A stretch of 14,239 nucleotides of DNA from positions 1 through 14,239 of the forward strand of contig JBKPCR010000088.1 in the NCBI GenBank assembly GCA_046727435.1. Reading direction: 5' to 3'. Below are positions 13,669 through 14,239 of this stretch, piece after piece (positions within the stretch are counted from its first letter, which is position 1; each line of letters starts with the position of its first letter). The translations under genes were made by a program, and so were the position numbers. Source of the DNA: CAVPRW01 sp046727435 [NCBI: bacterium] (GTDB lineage: Bacteria; Tectomicrobia; Entotheonellia; J063). The notes beneath the pieces were generated by a model. It ran no database searches. It worked only from the letters and a program-made list of their open reading frames with translations, and was not told where the DNA came from.

Positions 13669-14226
13669 TCAGTCTTCCAGCCGATAAAAGCTCAGGGCGA
13701 CATCGCCGAAGCGCGCCACGCGGATACGGCGTAGCCGTCCGTAGCGCTCCGGTAACTCGCGCTTAAAAAAATGCTCGGCGATGACTTGCCCACTCCCGCT
13801 CAACAGTCCACCCTCGCCGAGCTGTTGCAGCGCGTCTTCCACGAGGGCGGCCCGATAGGGCGGATCGAGGAAGATCACGTCAAATGTCTGCCCTTGCCTT
13901 TTCAGGGTAGGCAGTACGTTCAGCACATCATCAAACCACACTGTTGCATGCTCGTAGAGGCCGCACAGCCGAAGATTTTTCTCGATCAAACGACAGGCCG
14001 GCGCGTGTACTTCCACAAACATGGCCAGACGTGCTCCACGACTCAGCGCCTCCAGGCCGACCGCCCCACTGCCGGCGAAGAGGTCGAGGATCGCGGCACC
14101 GTCGATCTGCACACCGAGAATATTGAACAACGCCTCGCGCACCCGATCGGGCGTGGGACGTAAGGCCAGCGTGCGGATGGTGGCCAGTCGCCGTCCTTTG
14201 GCGGAACCCGCGATGACGCGCACCAT
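13669..14226 (-). CDS. rsmD: 16S rRNA (guanine-966-N2)-methyltransferase RsmD
   Basis: The 185-residue protein is complete. It opens with [14 protein letters not shown] and [15 protein letters not shown] (23-37), the RsmD signature, followed by the SAM-binding motif [20 protein letters not shown] (46-65) and the catalytic DPPY (121-124) typical of N2-guanine methyltransferases. The enzyme methylates G966 of 16S rRNA during 30S assembly. The ATG at 14226 has GGAGA at the right edge of the window, about 8 nt upstream. It is the first visible gene of the minus-strand rsmD-mnmA-cpdA operon. Its promoter may lie beyond the window. Confidence 0.96.
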   Translation of the reverse strand: MVRVIAGSAKGRRLATIRTLALRPTPDRVREALFNILGVQIDGAAILDLFAGSGAVGLEALSRGARLAMFVEVHAPACRLIEKNLRLCGLYEHATVWFDDVLNVLPTLKRQGQTFDVIFLDPPYRAALVEDALQQLGEGGLLSGSGQVIAEHFFKRELPERYGRLRRIRVARFGDVALSFYRLED

Positions 14227-14239
14227 CTACGGCGTCTCC

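Overview
The window comes from a Gram-negative-type bacterium of moderately high GC. The signs are a lipobox-bearing M48 protease, a Tat-like signal on a molybdopterin enzyme, a lipid A biosynthesis N-terminal-domain (LAB_N) membrane protein, and standard RsmD, MnmA and MazG genes. The lineage cannot be fixed from this sequence. The mix of genes suits a proteobacterium or an environmental phylum such as NC10/Methylomirabilota, but that is an impression and not a measurement. No tRNA, rRNA, CRISPR array, integrase or transposase was seen.

Left part (1-2461): about 310 bp without a recognisable gene, then an alkyltransferase-like (ATL) DNA-damage protein on the + strand. Its reading frame runs on into the 3' end of a convergent TauE/SafE-type anion exporter gene. 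That exporter is broken: its N-terminal and C-terminal parts lie in different frames and the middle is missing. It overlaps by 4 bp with an upstream M48 lipoprotein protease with TPR repeats (minus strand). A stretch of about 570 bp without a convincing gene follows (2462-3032). It holds a perfect 17-bp tandem duplication, a sharply AT-rich island, inverted repeats and a Cys-rich 36-codon small ORF.

Centre (3033-7527, + strand): a secreted single-domain rhodanese, a 903-residue membrane hybrid histidine kinase with two receiver domains and no HPt domain, and a Tat-type sulfite oxidase/SoxC-family molybdopterin protein. The same orientation and short gaps suggest a sulfur-related sensing and oxidation module. 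Two of the three enzymes handle sulfur chemistry, but what the kinase senses is unknown. A gap with a REP-like inverted pair and a good sigma70-type promoter follows. It leads into mazG, a Nudix hydrolase gene and a LAB_N gene, which form a tight operon.

Right part (9451-14226, minus strand): a nitroreductase-family protein, an amidohydrolase of the TRZ/ATZ deaminase type, and a compact rsmD-mnmA-cpdA-like operon (16S rRNA methylation, tRNA 2-thiolation, metallophosphoesterase). Short GC-rich dyads, two of which share a consensus, lie in the intergenic gaps. The most interesting places are the rhodanese/kinase/SoxC-like cluster with its unusual upstream region, the decayed exporter with the run-on ATL gene, and the REP-like elements.
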